This document shows, piece by piece, positions 1 to 8,566 of a stretch of 64,000 bases of DNA. This DNA comes from Methanoculleus sp. (GTDB taxonomy: Archaea; Halobacteriota; Methanomicrobia; Methanomicrobiales; Methanoculleaceae). The stretch is from the NCBI RefSeq assembly GCF_020696975.1, contig NZ_JAJGBK010000024.1:1-64000 (forward strand). The letters are read 5' to 3'. Under the pieces are notes generated by a model. That model was not told the origin of the DNA, did not search any database, and saw only the letters and a program-made list of their open reading frames with translations. How positions within the stretch are numbered: the first letter of the stretch is position 1; each line of letters begins with the position of its first letter. A program made the position numbers and the translations under genes.

Positions 1-37
1 CCCCCCTCCCCTGTCCCCACCTTCCTGTATGGCGATA
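1..37. repeat. Half of a G/C-run repeat element, cut by the window edge
   Basis: A C-rich 20-mer is followed 10 bases later by GGCGATA. The same 20-mer, on the opposite strand and 9 bases from GGCGATA, recurs inside the palindromic element at 57808-57884. The rest of this copy, if any, lies left of the window. The remaining bases up to the first gene show nothing recognisable. Confidence 0.5.
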
Positions 38-158
38 GCCCATGGGAATTCGAGTCCGCGGATATGCGACAATAAATCAAAGAACAGGCACATCGTAAGG
101 CGCAAATCACTAAAAAATGAGCATCTCAAAAATCGAAGACCGAAGACCACCGCCGCTC

Positions 159-1286
159 TCACCCCGCCGGTTCCCACCCGGTGCAGACGTCCCGTCCGGG
201 GTCGAGGAGGACGTCGTGCGGGAGCCCGATGAGTGCGACCGCCGCAAGCGCCCCGATGACGCCGCGACCGCCGTGGAGATGTGCCCCGAACCGCTCGGCG
301 GTCGCCTCGGCTGCTTCGCGGGTGAGGAACGACTCCCTCGCACTCCTGCCGTAGGCCCGCAGCCCGCCGGGCACCCTGAACCCCTGCCGGACGGCGATGC
401 CCCATTCCGGGGATGCCGCCTCGTCGGCGACGAACCGCACGGCAGCCTCCTCGATCTGCGGCACAACGTCGGGCTCCACAGCGATCTCGATATAACTGCA
501 CGAGTTTCCGGCGGTCCGGGCCTCAAGCCGGGGATTGAGCATCGCCACCCGGTGCCCGATCGGCATGACACCGTCGAGTTTCGCGAGGTGCTGGAGGAGG
601 GCAAGGGCGAGGGCGAACGTCGCGCCCTCGGTCTCGGTATCGGTATCGTCGATCCCGATGGCGACGTAGGCGAGCGCCCGGGTGACCACCTCGCCCTCGA
701 CCACCTGCCCCTCGCGGCGGACAGTGACGTCGCAGACGCCCTCGGCAAGGGACATCATATCGGTAAGCGAGTATGCCGGGCCCCCGATGCACCGGATCTG
801 CTGACGGATGTAACCGCCATCGTGGGAGACGCCGACGATCCCGACCGCAGGAGCCGGGTCGAGCCCGACGGCGACCTCTCGCCGCCCGATGACCGCCCTC
901 TCCCGGAGCAGGGTCCCGTCCCGGCGGACCGATTGCAGGGCGCCGCCGGCTCGGGTGTGGTGGAACTCACAGAAGGCTGCGCACCCCCCGCTCATGCACT
1001 CGTGGTAGATCTCGACCTCGTCACCGTCGACGGTGGTGAAGACCCGCCTGCAGGCGCTCTCCGGGATCACGCTGCTTGCGGCATACCTGGCCGCGTGCCG
1101 TCCTCGCTGCTCCTCCGTGAGGACGACGCACCCCTCCTCGATGAGGCGGTTCACCCAGTCCTGGACGGTGCTCCGGGGGGTGTCGGTGGCCTCGGCGATA
1201 TCGACCACCGTAAAGGAGCCTCTCTCAAGCGTCGCCTGACGCATCAGCCGCAGGTACTCAATCCTTCGTTCAAGAACCCTGGACAT
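159..1286 (-). CDS. wHTH-GIDDTD domain protein (methanogenesis marker 11 / TiaS-like)
   Basis: A 375-residue protein. Residues 1-60 read as a winged-helix DNA-binding domain (VDIAEATDTPRSTVQDWVNR). The body contains GIDDTDTETEGATF near residue 208, the signature shared by the TiaS tRNA-modification family and methanogenesis marker protein 11, and several Cys/His residues (SGGCAAFCEFHHTRAGG) near residue 100. The C-terminal GGRGVIGALAAVALIG also fits the marker-11 type. The exact role is unknown; RNA or nucleotide binding is an inference from the motif. The start overlaps the end of the homoserine dehydrogenase gene by 17 bases, so the two are probably co-transcribed with the ACT gene. The N-terminal HTH suggests that a regulator has been fused to the enzyme-like domain. 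Confidence 0.6.
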   Translation of the reverse strand: MSRVLERRIEYLRLMRQATLERGSFTVVDIAEATDTPRSTVQDWVNRLIEEGCVVLTEEQRGRHAARYAASSVIPESACRRVFTTVDGDEVEIYHECMSGGCAAFCEFHHTRAGGALQSVRRDGTLLRERAVIGRREVAVGLDPAPAVGIVGVSHDGGYIRQQIRCIGGPAYSLTDMMSLAEGVCDVTVRREGQVVEGEVVTRALAYVAIGIDDTDTETEGATFALALALLQHLAKLDGVMPIGHRVAMLNPRLEARTAGNSCSYIEIAVEPDVVPQIEEAAVRFVADEAASPEWGIAVRQGFRVPGGLRAYGRSARESFLTREAAEATAERFGAHLHGGRGVIGALAAVALIGLPHDVLLDPGRDVCTGWEPAG

Positions 1287-2256
1287 GCCTGCTCTGGATA
1301 TAGAGGAGATCGCCGATCACAGCACTCGCGGTCTCCGTGGAGCCCGCACCCTTCCCGATGAACGTGAGCTCCCCGGCGAGGTCCGTCTCCACCGAGACGG
1401 CGTTGAGTGTTCCTTCGACGACGAGTGGGTGGACTTCCGGGATGAGCCGCGGTGAGACGCGGAGCGCCCCGGCCTCCGGGACGATCTCGCCGATGAGCCG
1501 GATGGTGCAGTCCTGGTCTTCTGCGAGTTGCAGGGCGTCGGGGGTCAGGAGGGTGATCCCCGTCCTCTCCACGTCAGCAAGCGTGGTCTGCATGCCAAGG
1601 ATGGTGTTTGCCAGGATGACCAGTTTGATTGCTGCATCGATCCCTTCGACATCGTAGGTCGGGTCCGCCTCGGCATACCCGAGTTCCCGGGCCTCGGCAA
1701 GGGCCTGCTCGTAGGTGAGGCCCTCCGCGGCCATCCGGGTGAGGATGTAGTTGCAGGTACCGTTGAAGACCCCGTACAGCCGGGAGATGGTGTTCCCTGC
1801 GAGCCCCTCCTGCAGGGCATGGATGAGCGGGATCGCCCCGCAGACCGTCGCCTCGTACTTCAGGAAGACGCCGTTTGCCTCTGCAAGAGCCCGGAGTTCG
1901 GGATAGGCGATGGCGATCGGGCCTTTGTTTGAGGTGACGACGTGTTTATGTCGCCTGAGGGCCTCCCGGATGTGTCCCAGTGCCGGCTCGGCGGTCTCGA
2001 CGTTCGTCGGGGTCACCTCAACGAGGACATCGTAGTCTGCCTTCGCCACCACGTCCGCGGGACTGGTGTCCGGGAGCCCGCAGGGGTCGCCGTTCCCCTT
2101 CCGGGCAAGCGCCGCCGCAAGGTCGATCCCGTCAGGATCGATGAGACCGCTTCGTGAGTCGGCAAGCCCGGTGACGGTGATACTGAGGTCTTTTGCAAGG
2201 ATCGCCCGGGCGATCCCCCGGCCGACGGAGCCGAATCCAAGGAGCGCAATCCGCAT
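1270..2256 (-). CDS. hom: Homoserine dehydrogenase
   Basis: NAD(P)-dependent reduction of aspartate semialdehyde to homoserine, on the threonine/methionine branch of the aspartate family. A Rossmann motif GFGSVGRG sits at residues 6-13; later come VVTSNKGPIA, the EATVCGAIPLI segment and NGTCNYILTRM, all typical of the family. The protein is 328 residues, the normal length for the form without an aspartokinase domain. The start is the ATG in a TAATG overlap with the upstream ACT gene; a longer open frame upstream is antisense-like and was rejected. The regulatory ACT domain, which many homoserine dehydrogenases carry at their C-terminus, is encoded here as a separate protein directly upstream. 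Confidence 0.93.
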   Translation of the reverse strand: MRIALLGFGSVGRGIARAILAKDLSITVTGLADSRSGLIDPDGIDLAAALARKGNGDPCGLPDTSPADVVAKADYDVLVEVTPTNVETAEPALGHIREALRRHKHVVTSNKGPIAIAYPELRALAEANGVFLKYEATVCGAIPLIHALQEGLAGNTISRLYGVFNGTCNYILTRMAAEGLTYEQALAEARELGYAEADPTYDVEGIDAAIKLVILANTILGMQTTLADVERTGITLLTPDALQLAEDQDCTIRLIGEIVPEAGALRVSPRLIPEVHPLVVEGTLNAVSVETDLAGELTFIGKGAGSTETASAVIGDLLYIQSRHVQGS

Positions 2257-2744
2257 TATGCATCCTCCAGTGGCTCGATGATGAGGAGGTCTTTTCGCTC
2301 CGCAACGCCGCGCAGGATCCCGATCGCCTTCTTTGCCTCTGCCCGGGTGGTCGAACGGATGGTGATACGGGCGGAAGAGGGGGAGTCGATCGCCGGCATG
2401 ACGAGGGAGAGTTCCGTCACCTCTGCCGAACCGGTCCTGTCGATCTGGTCGACTGTATCGGAGAGGTCCGTGTGCATCAAGTGGCCGATCATGATCAGCG
2501 TGCACTCGTAGAGGAGGCGTTCCTCGCCGATACGCACGACGCTGACGCCCTGTTCCCGGAACAGTTCAAGAAGGGTGTCAAGACGCCCTTCAGGGAGTTC
2601 CAGCACGATCTGGACGTCAAGAGTCTCTGCAGCCGCCGATGTCTCCCGCTGGTGGATGACCGCGATGATGTTTCCCCCGACGGCCGAGATCGGTTTGAGG
2701 GCCGCGACCAGCTGTCCGGGCTGATCCTTCATCTCGAGCTTCAT
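2256..2744 (-). CDS. ACT domain protein, likely amino-acid sensor for Hom
   Basis: A 162-residue protein made of ACT-like regions. The N-terminal region begins MKLEMKDQPGQLVAALKPIS, typical of an ACT effector-binding fold. The C-terminal half (ARITIRSTTRAEAKKAIGIL) looks like a second one. It ends in a TAATG overlap with homoserine dehydrogenase, so translation of the two is coupled. ACT domains bind amino acids and control biosynthetic enzymes, so feedback control of Hom by threonine or a related ligand is a reasonable inference, but the ligand is not visible in the sequence. The start was chosen at the conserved MKLEM because the preceding open frame has no plausible ribosome site and codes for nothing family-like. 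Confidence 0.8.
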   Translation of the reverse strand: MKLEMKDQPGQLVAALKPISAVGGNIIAVIHQRETSAAAETLDVQIVLELPEGRLDTLLELFREQGVSVVRIGEERLLYECTLIMIGHLMHTDLSDTVDQIDRTGSAEVTELSLVMPAIDSPSSARITIRSTTRAEAKKAIGILRGVAERKDLLIIEPLEDA

Positions 2745-2867
2745 GGATACCTGCAAAAAAAACCACCTGCTGAATAGTTGACCTGCCGGGAAGATAAGCC
2801 TTTTACCCTGCAATGGGCCTATCGACGGGGAGCGGGCCCCAAAAATGGCGGGGACCCGGCCCCGTCA

Positions 2868-3581
2868 CTACACCGACCCGGGCGCACCGGTGACGATCGA
2901 GAGGGCCCGGGCAAACTCCGGGAGGATCTCGGCAGGAATACCCATGACGAGCTCGCCATCCTCGATCCCGGAGAACCGGCGCGATCCGTCGCAGCCGAGA
3001 GAGTAGTTGATCCTGCCGGTAAGGTAGGGCTGTGCGGTCGCGTCCGCACAGACCGACTGGATCCCCGACATCGTGGACTCGATCCTGCCGCCAAGCTGGT
3101 AGAGCGTGGCCTGGGCGAGTTTCAGCATCGAGCGGGGTTCGGCGATGATGATGACGACGTGCGGGTCAAACGGGGTTTTTTCAAGCGGCGCATAGACCGT
3201 CGCGTAGGTCTCGAGTTCGGGGACGTGCGGCACCTGCTGGATAGTCCGCATGCAGGCGGCCCAGCTCTCGAACTTCCCGAGTTTGTAGTAGAACTCCCCG
3301 CTGCGGAGGCTCTGGGTGAGTTCCTTCAGCCCGAGGGCCCAGCCGCCCCCCATGCAGACGTGTTTATCGGCGGTCGCGTAGAAGATCTCGCCGCCCAATC
3401 GGGCCCTGCTGACCATCTGGCAGTGGCGGACCGTCTCCTCGATCGGCCCGACCCCTTCGGGGATGCCCTCAGGGTTTTTTGCAAATTTGACCGCGACCGG
3501 TGAGCCCCGCAGGTCGAGGGTGCTCTTCAGCGTCTCTGCAATCTCCGCGTAGGGGATCTTCGTGCGCATCTGGTCTTCCAT
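2868..3581 (-). CDS. DUF169 family protein
   Basis: About 237 residues with the hallmarks of DUF169: LRGSPVAVKFAKNPEGIPEG near the start, ETVRHCQMVSRARLGGEIF, a Cys-Gly run VCMGGGWALGL, and YSLGCDGSRR with GIPAEIL toward the end. The conserved cysteines suggest a redox or metal role, but the family has no settled function. It is common in methanogens and anaerobes. It stands alone between the ACT/hom operon and the NAD kinase operon, on the same strand. The start is uncertain: an in-frame ATG 45 bases farther upstream exists, but the conserved region begins shortly after the ATG chosen here. Confidence 0.8.
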   Translation of the reverse strand: MEDQMRTKIPYAEIAETLKSTLDLRGSPVAVKFAKNPEGIPEGVGPIEETVRHCQMVSRARLGGEIFYATADKHVCMGGGWALGLKELTQSLRSGEFYYKLGKFESWAACMRTIQQVPHVPELETYATVYAPLEKTPFDPHVVIIIAEPRSMLKLAQATLYQLGGRIESTMSGIQSVCADATAQPYLTGRINYSLGCDGSRRFSGIEDGELVMGIPAEILPEFARALSIVTGAPGSV

Positions 3582-3654
3582 ATCCGTGCTCACTCCTCTG
3601 TGGAGATAGTCCCCGCGGTCACTCATAAAATCTCTGTTTGAGGTATCGGCAGGG

Positions 3655-4467
3655 TCAGAGGTTGCGCAATTTGTGGTTCACCTTCTCAAAGAAAGGTTTG
3701 CCCGTATGGACGAATAGAGCCGGCTGGTCTGACCTTCTGACCGTAACGGTGGCCTTTTTTTCGAGTTCGAACGTGCTCTGGCCGTCGATGACAAGGTGAG
3801 CCGGTTTCTCGGTATCGAGGGTGATCTCAAGGTCCCTTCCGGTGCTGATGAGGTGGGGGCGGGACGAGAGCATATAGGGCGCGAGCGGTATGATCAGGAT
3901 CCCCTCGATCTGCGGGTCGATGATCGGTCCTCCCGCGCTCATGGCGTAGGCGGTCGACCCGGTCGGGGTCGATATGAGCAGGCCGTCGGCCCTGACCCTC
4001 TCGGCAGGTGTACCGTCGACGTAGACGGCGAACCGGAGCATCTTCGCCGGCCGGTCGGTGACGATGACCGCCTCGTTGAGGGCATCTCCAAACTGCTTCC
4101 CATCGACGGAGAGGCTGATCCGCATCCGGCGCTCGACCTGGAACTCATTCCGGTTTGCGGCGAAGAACGCGCGTGCCTCGTTGGGTTCCAGGTCCGCGAG
4201 GAACCCAACCTCGCCCCAGTTGATCCCGAGGACCGGAACCTGCTGCTTCATCTGGTGGACGGTGAGGAGGACCGACCCGTCGCCACCGACGACCACGACC
4301 AGGTCGCCGGCAATCTCCTCAAAGGGGATACCCTCCTGCCCGAGCTCTCTTGCCGTCCCCTCCTCAAGAACGATCTCGTGTCCCAGGCCCCCGAGATCCC
4401 GGGCAAGCTCCGCGGTGTAACGGAGCGCGTTCGTGTCGTCAATGCGTGATACCAGCACGATCTTCAT
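3655..4467 (-). CDS. nadK: NAD kinase
   Basis: ATP- or polyphosphate-dependent phosphorylation of NAD to NADP. The signature GGDGSVL lies at residues 61-67, followed by [20 protein letters not shown] and the [16 protein letters not shown] block that builds the NAD site. The length, about 270 residues, is normal. The ATG used here has GAGGT nine bases upstream; a GTG six bases earlier is possible but leaves too short a gap to that ribosome site. It follows the inositol monophosphatase-family gene by a few bases, so the two form an operon. In some archaea these two activities are fused in one polypeptide (NADP phosphatase/NAD kinase, as in Methanocaldococcus), which suggests that the pair controls the NADP pool. 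Confidence 0.93.
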   Translation of the reverse strand: MKIVLVSRIDDTNALRYTAELARDLGGLGHEIVLEEGTARELGQEGIPFEEIAGDLVVVVGGDGSVLLTVHQMKQQVPVLGINWGEVGFLADLEPNEARAFFAANRNEFQVERRMRISLSVDGKQFGDALNEAVIVTDRPAKMLRFAVYVDGTPAERVRADGLLISTPTGSTAYAMSAGGPIIDPQIEGILIIPLAPYMLSSRPHLISTGRDLEITLDTEKPAHLVIDGQSTFELEKKATVTVRRSDQPALFVHTGKPFFEKVNHKLRNL

Positions 4468-4474
4468 ACGCACC

Positions 4475-5251
4475 TTACCTCAGATACTCGATGACCTTGT
4501 TATGCACGACGCTGTTCGTGGCGACGAGGCTCCGCCCGGCGGAGACCTCGTCGGGGAAGATCAGGGTGTTCCCCTCAGGGTCGGAGACCGTCCCGCCGGC
4601 CTCCTCGCAGATCAGCATCCCTGCCGCGGCGTCCGTGACGCGGAGCGTCCCCCGCACATCCACAAACCCGTCGAGGCGGCCGCACCCGACATAGCAGAGT
4701 TCAAGCGCCGATGCACCCAGGAGGCGCAACCGCCGGATCTTTCGGGCGATCCCGAACATGCGGGTCGGGTCGAACTTCCGGCCGTAGATGCTCATGGCGC
4801 TCTCTTCAAGGAGCGACGTTCTCGATACATGGATGGGGTGCCTATCAAGGCAGGCGCCCTGGCCCCGGATGGCGTGGAACGTCTCCCCCGTGGCGAGGTT
4901 CTGGACGTATCCTGCCTGGACGACCCCTTCTTCCGCGTACGCGATAGAGAGGGCATAAAACGGGATCCCGACCACGGCGTTGTGGGTGCCGTCGACCGGG
5001 TCGAGGTAGATGGTGCCCTTCTCTCCGCCCATCCTGGCGCACCCGAGTTCCTCGCTGATCAGGTGCCGGCAGAACGGATGACATGTAAAGTAATCGACGA
5101 CGATATCTTCTGCAACCTGGTCTATCTTCTTGGTGGGCGTGCCGTCCGCGCCCATCCTGACGTATTCCCCTGCTTCCGGCGTTCCGACCATGCCGGCCAC
5201 TGCATCTCTGACGCCCCCGGCCAGGTCGTCACATGCGCGGATGAACTCCAT
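4475..5251 (-). CDS. Inositol monophosphatase / FBPase-family phosphatase
   Basis: A 258-residue Mg-dependent sugar- or nucleotide-phosphatase of the IMPase/FBPase superfamily. Metal ligands are visible in ISEELG (residues 65-70), LDPVDGTHN (83-91) and VTDAAAG near residue 205. Archaeal members are often bifunctional fructose-1,6-bisphosphatase/inositol monophosphatase enzymes, and some dephosphorylate NADP. It lies immediately upstream of NAD kinase in one transcription unit, the same two domains that are fused in Methanocaldococcus, so NADP phosphatase activity is a fair hypothesis beside gluconeogenic FBPase. The start is the ATG that begins the conserved [11 protein letters not shown]. 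The gene diverges from the aIF5A gene. Confidence 0.88.
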   Translation of the reverse strand: MEFIRACDDLAGGVRDAVAGMVGTPEAGEYVRMGADGTPTKKIDQVAEDIVVDYFTCHPFCRHLISEELGCARMGGEKGTIYLDPVDGTHNAVVGIPFYALSIAYAEEGVVQAGYVQNLATGETFHAIRGQGACLDRHPIHVSRTSLLEESAMSIYGRKFDPTRMFGIARKIRRLRLLGASALELCYVGCGRLDGFVDVRGTLRVTDAAAGMLICEEAGGTVSDPEGNTLIFPDEVSAGRSLVATNSVVHNKVIEYLR

Positions 5252-5340
5252 AAAAACCCTCGTGCCCTTCCCTCGTTCTACGGTGTATTTATGTAATGTA
5301 ATCCAGATACATTAATCACGCGTTTATTGAGTGAGACAAT

Positions 5341-5718
5341 ATGAAGGAACAAACAGAAGTTGGGAAGCTGAAAGAGGGACGCTATGTCGTCGTCGAAGAT
5401 GAGCCTTGCAGGATTGTCTCCATCGCTATCTCCAAACCCGGGAAGCACGGGGCAGCAAAATCCAGGATCGACTGTATCGGCATCTTCGACGGTGTCAAGC
5501 GCTCGATCGTCCAGCCGGTCTCGGCAAAGACCTACGTTCCCGTCGTAGAGCGGAAGATGGCGCAGGTCATCTCGATCGCCGGCACAACCCTCCAGCTTAT
5601 GGACGTCAAGGACTTTGAGATGTTCGAACTTACGGTGAGTGAGGAGCAGGCCGGCAGTGTCGAACCCGGCCAGGAGATCGCCTACATCTCATCCCTGGGT
5701 AAGAAGAAACTTGAGTAA
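5341..5718 (+). CDS. eif5A: Translation initiation factor aIF5A
   Basis: A 125-residue archaeal homologue of eIF5A/EF-P that helps ribosomes pass stalling sequences. The hypusine site KPGKHG is present, with the modified lysine at residue 35. The KOW-like N-terminal domain and OB-fold C-terminal domain are of normal length. An AT-rich box (ATACATTAAT) lies about 26-34 bases upstream of the ATG and there is no clear ribosome site, so the mRNA may be leaderless. The next gene in the same direction is an agmatinase, an enzyme that archaea can use in making the polyamine part of hypusine. The two genes are 25 bases apart or, with an alternative TTG start of the agmatinase, overlapping. Confidence 0.95.
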   Translation: MKEQTEVGKLKEGRYVVVEDEPCRIVSIAISKPGKHGAAKSRIDCIGIFDGVKRSIVQPVSAKTYVPVVERKMAQVISIAGTTLQLMDVKDFEMFELTVSEEQAGSVEPGQEIAYISSLGKKKLE

Positions 5719-5743
5719 TCTGTTCTGGCTTGCAAAGACGGGC

Positions 5744-6595
5744 ATGCACGAACTTGCCCATCTCCATTTCGCGGATGCGGACGCGTCCTATGAGGACGCC
5801 CGCTACGCTGTCTTCGGCGTCCCCTATGACGGCACGACGTCGTATCGGCCGGGGACGCGGTTTGGACCCCGGGCGATCCGCGAGGTGTCGTTCAACTTCG
5901 AGTCCTATGAGCCGTCGACCGGGATAGACTTCTTTGAGGTTCCGGTCGCGGACCTTGGCGACCTTGAGGTCTCCCGGCTCCCGGAGGATCTGGTTGACCA
6001 GGTGGCGGACGTTGCGGGGGATATCGTTAGCGAAGGGAAGGTGCCGGTGATGCTTGGCGGCGAGCATACGGCCACAATCGGCGCGGTGAGAGCCGTCCAA
6101 CCGGAAGTCTACGTCGTCTGCGACGCGCACCTGGATCTCCGGGAGGAACTCGGCGGGACGCCCTACAGCCATGGGTGCGTCACCCGGCGCGTCCTCGATA
6201 CGGTCGAGGACGTCGTCATCATCGGCGCCCGGAGCGGCGACCGCGAGCAGTTCGAGATTGCAGCGGAGAGGACCCGGCTGTATACCGCCGACACGGTGCG
6301 CGATCTGGGCCTCAATGCCGTTCTCCGGGAAGTCCGGGAGCATGTTGGGGGGAGAAGAATCTACCTCTCGATCGATGCCGACGCGATCGACTGCTGCCTC
6401 ACCCCGGGCCTCGGGACGCCCGAGCCGTTCGGGATGACGCCGCTCGATATACGGGAGGTCGTGCGGACCCTTGCGCCGTACGCCGCCGGGTTCGATTACG
6501 TGGAGGTCGCGCCGTTCGATGCCGGGCAGACGGCGGCGGTGGCGGCGCAGGTCGTGCGGGAATTCATCGCCCGGCACTGGATCGCTGAGCAGTAA
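5744..6595 (+). CDS. speB: Agmatinase (arginase/ureohydrolase family)
   Basis: Hydrolyses agmatine, or an agmatine-derived adduct, to putrescine-type product plus urea. Mn ligands of the ureohydrolase family are visible: GGEHT, DAHLDLREE, SIDADAID, and the late EVAPFDAGQTA. The N-terminal region has VFGVPYDGTTSYRPGTRFGP, typical of agmatinases. The length is about 283 residues. The start is ambiguous: the ATG before HELAHLHF is used, but an in-frame TTG overlapping the stop of aIF5A would add 11 residues. Placement directly after aIF5A ties it to hypusine synthesis. In haloarchaea an agmatinase-like enzyme has been proposed to act on deoxyhypusine-pathway intermediates; whether that applies here is inference. 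Confidence 0.92.
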   Translation: MHELAHLHFADADASYEDARYAVFGVPYDGTTSYRPGTRFGPRAIREVSFNFESYEPSTGIDFFEVPVADLGDLEVSRLPEDLVDQVADVAGDIVSEGKVPVMLGGEHTATIGAVRAVQPEVYVVCDAHLDLREELGGTPYSHGCVTRRVLDTVEDVVIIGARSGDREQFEIAAERTRLYTADTVRDLGLNAVLREVREHVGGRRIYLSIDADAIDCCLTPGLGTPEPFGMTPLDIREVVRTLAPYAAGFDYVEVAPFDAGQTAAVAAQVVREFIARHWIAEQ

Positions 6596-6611
6596 CTGCC
6601 CATAAAATCGA

Positions 6612-7616
6612 TTACTTTCCTTTCTTTTTGATATTCTTCCTGAGCCGGTAGTAACTCAAGGGGTGGTTGACCCGCTCGCAGTCTTTGTTGCGGTTGGTGC
6701 AGAGCCCGAAGGTGCGCATTGTGGCGCATGACGGCGGTGTATACTCGGTCCCGCCGCGGCCGGATATATGCTCCACCTGGTACATCGTCATGTCCAGGTC
6801 GAAGTCGGGCGCGCGCGAAAAGATCTCCGCAATACCGGTGGTGTTCATCCCGATCGTATGGAGGAACGACGTGATGGCGAACCGGCCCATATGCGTCAGG
6901 TTTGTCCCTGCGGTGATCGCCTGGATGAGCGCACTGATACAGGGCGGGAACGCCTCCTCCTTGATCTCGCCGAACTGTTCGAGGACCTGCTGCTGCAGCA
7001 GCGCGGAGATCTCATCCGCTGTCTTGCGAAGGCGCTCGCAGATCGCGGGCGGGATCCGAAGCGGCAGTTGATCGACGAGGATGGCCCGGATCCGTTCCCG
7101 GATAAGTTCGTCGATATCGCCCGGCTCAAGGCGGACCGCACCCTGCCGCACGTCCCTGTTGACGAGCCGCCACCGTCGGTCGCGCATGCGGGAGACCAAT
7201 TCCACGTAATCAGTGACCGGCAGGGTCGTTGTTCCGGTACTGATCCCGATGCTCCAGGCGACGAACTGCCGGATCTCCGGGTCTTCGTTCTCCAGGAAGT
7301 ATGAAGCGCGTTCTGCTTCGTAGCGGGCAAGCCGGTCGATGAGGGATCGGTCACCAATGCAGGAGACCAGCATCCGGGCAAGGGCGTAACTTGCGATCTC
7401 AAACTCGGGCCTGATATTCTGTGTGGTCTCGTCTTGGAATTCTCTCTTTGAGGCCAGCGCAGCGATGACCCGTTCCTTTGCCCGTTCAAGTGCCATACTT
7501 CCCGGGCTGCTTGTAAGGAATTCTTCGAGCGACTCAACGTGCCGGCGGGCCAGTTGCTGTGACTCTTTTAAAAACGGGTATTTGATGAGTTCTTTCTGGT
7601 CCAGTACAACGTCCAT
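6612..7616 (-). CDS. priL: DNA primase large subunit PriL
   Basis: The regulatory iron-sulfur subunit of the archaeal/eukaryotic-type primase, which makes replication primers with the catalytic PriS. The helical N-terminal part is followed by a C-terminal 4Fe-4S domain whose cysteines are visible in FPPCISAL near residue 230, PSCATMRTFGLCTN and RNKDCERV, with the late HPLSYYR segment. The 334 residues match the family. The ATG sits in a TGATG overlap with the end of the PCNA gene, so the two are translationally coupled. A TTG one codon earlier is possible. The gene converges on the agmatinase gene with only 16 bases between them. PriS is not in this window. Confidence 0.93.
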   Translation of the reverse strand: MDVVLDQKELIKYPFLKESQQLARRHVESLEEFLTSSPGSMALERAKERVIAALASKREFQDETTQNIRPEFEIASYALARMLVSCIGDRSLIDRLARYEAERASYFLENEDPEIRQFVAWSIGISTGTTTLPVTDYVELVSRMRDRRWRLVNRDVRQGAVRLEPGDIDELIRERIRAILVDQLPLRIPPAICERLRKTADEISALLQQQVLEQFGEIKEEAFPPCISALIQAITAGTNLTHMGRFAITSFLHTIGMNTTGIAEIFSRAPDFDLDMTMYQVEHISGRGGTEYTPPSCATMRTFGLCTNRNKDCERVNHPLSYYRLRKNIKKKGK

Positions 7617-8359
7617 CAATCAGCCTCGATCCGAGGAGCAAGGAGGTACTCGACGCGGCCGTTGCCGCCCGCAATGTCAAAGGCAAACCGTACCGGGTGA
7701 TCGATGCCGAGGTAGACCTCCACCTCGTCCGCGCGTGCCATGACCCGGCCCATATCCTTCAGGTAATCGATCGAGAAGAGGGAGCGCGCCCGCACCGGGT
7801 TCAAGGCGACAAGTTCGTCTTCGCCGAGTGCAAGTTTGATATGGTCGCTGTCTCCCTCCGCCTCCATGTAGAAGGTCATACTATCCGGGTCGATCCCGAG
7901 CGCAATCTTGTCGGAGATGACGGCAGCCGCTTTGATGGCGTTGTTCAGCGCATCGCCCGAGAGGACCGCCTTACCGGGAAGTTCGATCCCCGGCGGGTTT
8001 GGATCTTTCCGGATGGTGTTGACATCAAGCAGCGTGACCGAGTAGCGGTAGCCGCCAAAACTCAGTTCAAGTTTCCGCTCCTCGTCGAGCAGGTTGAGCG
8101 TCAGCGCGTCGCTTTTCCCCATCATGCCGAGGATGTTCTTCATCTTTGCGATATCCAGACCCAGTTCTCCGGGTGTTGCCGAGAAGGAGTTGAACGCCGT
8201 GCTCCGGAGGTCCAGGGAGACCATGGCCACGTTTGCGGTATCGACGGCTCGTGTCCAGGTGTGGTCGTCGGCCGTGTGCAGCCGGCATTCCGTCACCAGT
8301 GCGGCGATCGCGTCGATGGATTCCCGAAATATATCTGCATCAATCGTTGCCTTTAACAT
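7616..8359 (-). CDS. pcn: DNA polymerase sliding clamp (PCNA)
   Basis: A 247-residue homotrimeric clamp that tethers the replicative polymerase and other DNA enzymes. Recognisable parts are the N-terminal MLKATIDADIFRESIDAI, the hydrophobic LDLRSTAFNSF segment, the interdomain region around NPPGIELPGKAVL, and the C-terminal DHPVRFAFDIAGGNGRVEYLLAPR that forms the partner-binding tail. It is the first gene of an operon with the primase large subunit, overlapping by TGATG. It faces the RlmE gene across about 200 bases of AT-richer DNA that must hold promoters for both directions. Confidence 0.96.
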   Translation of the reverse strand: MLKATIDADIFRESIDAIAALVTECRLHTADDHTWTRAVDTANVAMVSLDLRSTAFNSFSATPGELGLDIAKMKNILGMMGKSDALTLNLLDEERKLELSFGGYRYSVTLLDVNTIRKDPNPPGIELPGKAVLSGDALNNAIKAAAVISDKIALGIDPDSMTFYMEAEGDSDHIKLALGEDELVALNPVRARSLFSIDYLKDMGRVMARADEVEVYLGIDHPVRFAFDIAGGNGRVEYLLAPRIEAD

Positions 8360-8566
8360 TGTGACCCCTTATCAAAATCTCGTCTAGAGTATATAATCGC
8401 ACTATTCATTATAGTGCTTTACGATATGCGCCAATTGCTTTGTGCTCCGCGACCGGGCGGAACCATTGCTTTCATGATTAGCTGCATCATACATTATACA
8501 TAATCTTCCGATCATCTTGATGGTACAGACAACTGTCTGCCAGCCCAAAATGGGGGATATCTTTCG

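Noticed and set aside
117-1361. Open frame of 414 codons on the plus strand
   Set aside because: It is opposite to the wHTH-GIDDTD gene and part of hom; the protein has no domain features.
6612-8566. Possible replication origin next to primase and PCNA
   Set aside because: No Orc1/Cdc6 gene and no origin-recognition-box repeats are seen in the neighbouring intergenic DNA.
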